From assembly GCA_030620915.1 (NCBI GenBank), contig JAUXIR010000078.1, positions 1 through 6,780 on the forward strand: a stretch of 6,780 bases of DNA, given 5' to 3'. Positions 6,707-6,780 of the stretch are shown piece by piece (within the stretch, counting starts at the first letter, position 1; each line of letters begins with the position of its first letter). Under the pieces are notes generated by a model, which was given only the letters and a program-made list of their open reading frames with translations, did not search any database and had not been told where the DNA came from. The stretch comes from Geopsychrobacter sp. GTDB lineage: Bacteria; Desulfobacterota; Desulfuromonadia; Desulfuromonadales; Geopsychrobacteraceae. A program made the position numbers and the translations under genes.

Positions 6707-6780
6707 TCAGGAGGAGCAAGAATCACCACATCCACAGTCAGATGTGCCTTTCTTGCCGGGCAGAAAATTCTTGCCGATCA
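6707..6780 (-). CDS. C-terminal end of a possible small Cys-rich protein (partial, runs off the window)
   Basis: The last 23 codons before the TGA at 6707-6709 read IGKNFLPGKK followed by GTSDCGCGDSCSS. Three cysteines in a CGCGDSC pattern at a protein's extreme C-terminus, after a basic Lys/Gly stretch, recall the tails of small Cys-rich membrane proteins such as the FeoB-associated Cys-rich family, where a helix and a basic stretch precede a Gly/Cys tail. Such a tail could bind metal. Only about 70 bases are visible and a second frame is also open here, so both reality and family are uncertain. It would lie upstream of the 68-residue membrane protein gene, 143 bases away, in the same direction. 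Confidence 0.4.
   Translation of the reverse strand, partial: IGKNFLPGKKGTSDCGCGDSCSS

Noticed and set aside
6646..6709. The TGA after the Cys-rich tail as a selenocysteine codon, since the frame stays open for about 30 codons beyond it
   Set aside because: The residues after TGA do not continue any family pattern, and the downstream hairpin does not have the spacing or loop of a bacterial SECIS element.

Overview
The window reads as a piece of a Gram-negative chromosome of moderate GC content. The Gram-negative call rests on an outer-membrane beta-barrel protein with a signal peptide and a C-terminal phenylalanine, and on a proteobacterial-type BioA. The gene mix hints at an anaerobic deltaproteobacterium such as a Desulfuromonadales member, but that is an impression and was not tested. 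I see no mobile element, CRISPR array, tRNA or rRNA. Every gene I can support lies on the minus strand, so transcription runs from high to low coordinates.

In transcription order: (1) 6707-6780 is the tail of a possible small protein ending in a Cys-rich segment. (2) 6357-6563 is a 68-residue single-pass membrane protein with a strong ribosome binding site. It is preceded by a leader that can fold into a long interrupted hairpin (6580-6645) and followed by a Rho-independent terminator (6263-6290). (3) 4853-6148 is bioA, the aminotransferase that makes 7,8-diaminononanoate in biotin synthesis. (4) 3776-4756 is an omptin-like outer-membrane barrel, 96 bases after bioA, in which only half of the omptin active site seems to be kept. 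(5) 3074-3499 is a small zinc-ribbon protein with a Lys/Ala-rich linker and a C-terminal beta-rich module like that at the end of UvrD/PcrA. It is closed by a strong terminator (3017-3049). (6) 971-2923 is a KefB/YbaL-type cation:proton antiporter with cytoplasmic TrkA-N and TrkA-C domains. Two short inverted repeats lie just upstream of it. (7) 1-798 is a class IV PLP aminotransferase (IlvE/D-amino-acid transaminase type), cut at its C-terminus by the window edge.

The two terminators split the region into at least three units: the membrane-protein unit, bioA plus barrel (possibly plus the zinc-ribbon gene), and antiporter plus aminotransferase. BioA and the class IV aminotransferase are ordinary metabolism and the antiporter is ion or pH homeostasis. 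The genes do not form one obvious pathway. The gaps are short: 799-970, 2924-3073, 3500-3775, 4757-4852, 6149-6356 and 6564-6706. Apart from the sites listed I see no genes in them. The less ordinary items are the omptin-like barrel with a changed catalytic dyad, the zinc-ribbon protein with its homopolymer tract, and the structured leader before the 68-residue protein. I found no clear evidence of a new multi-gene system.
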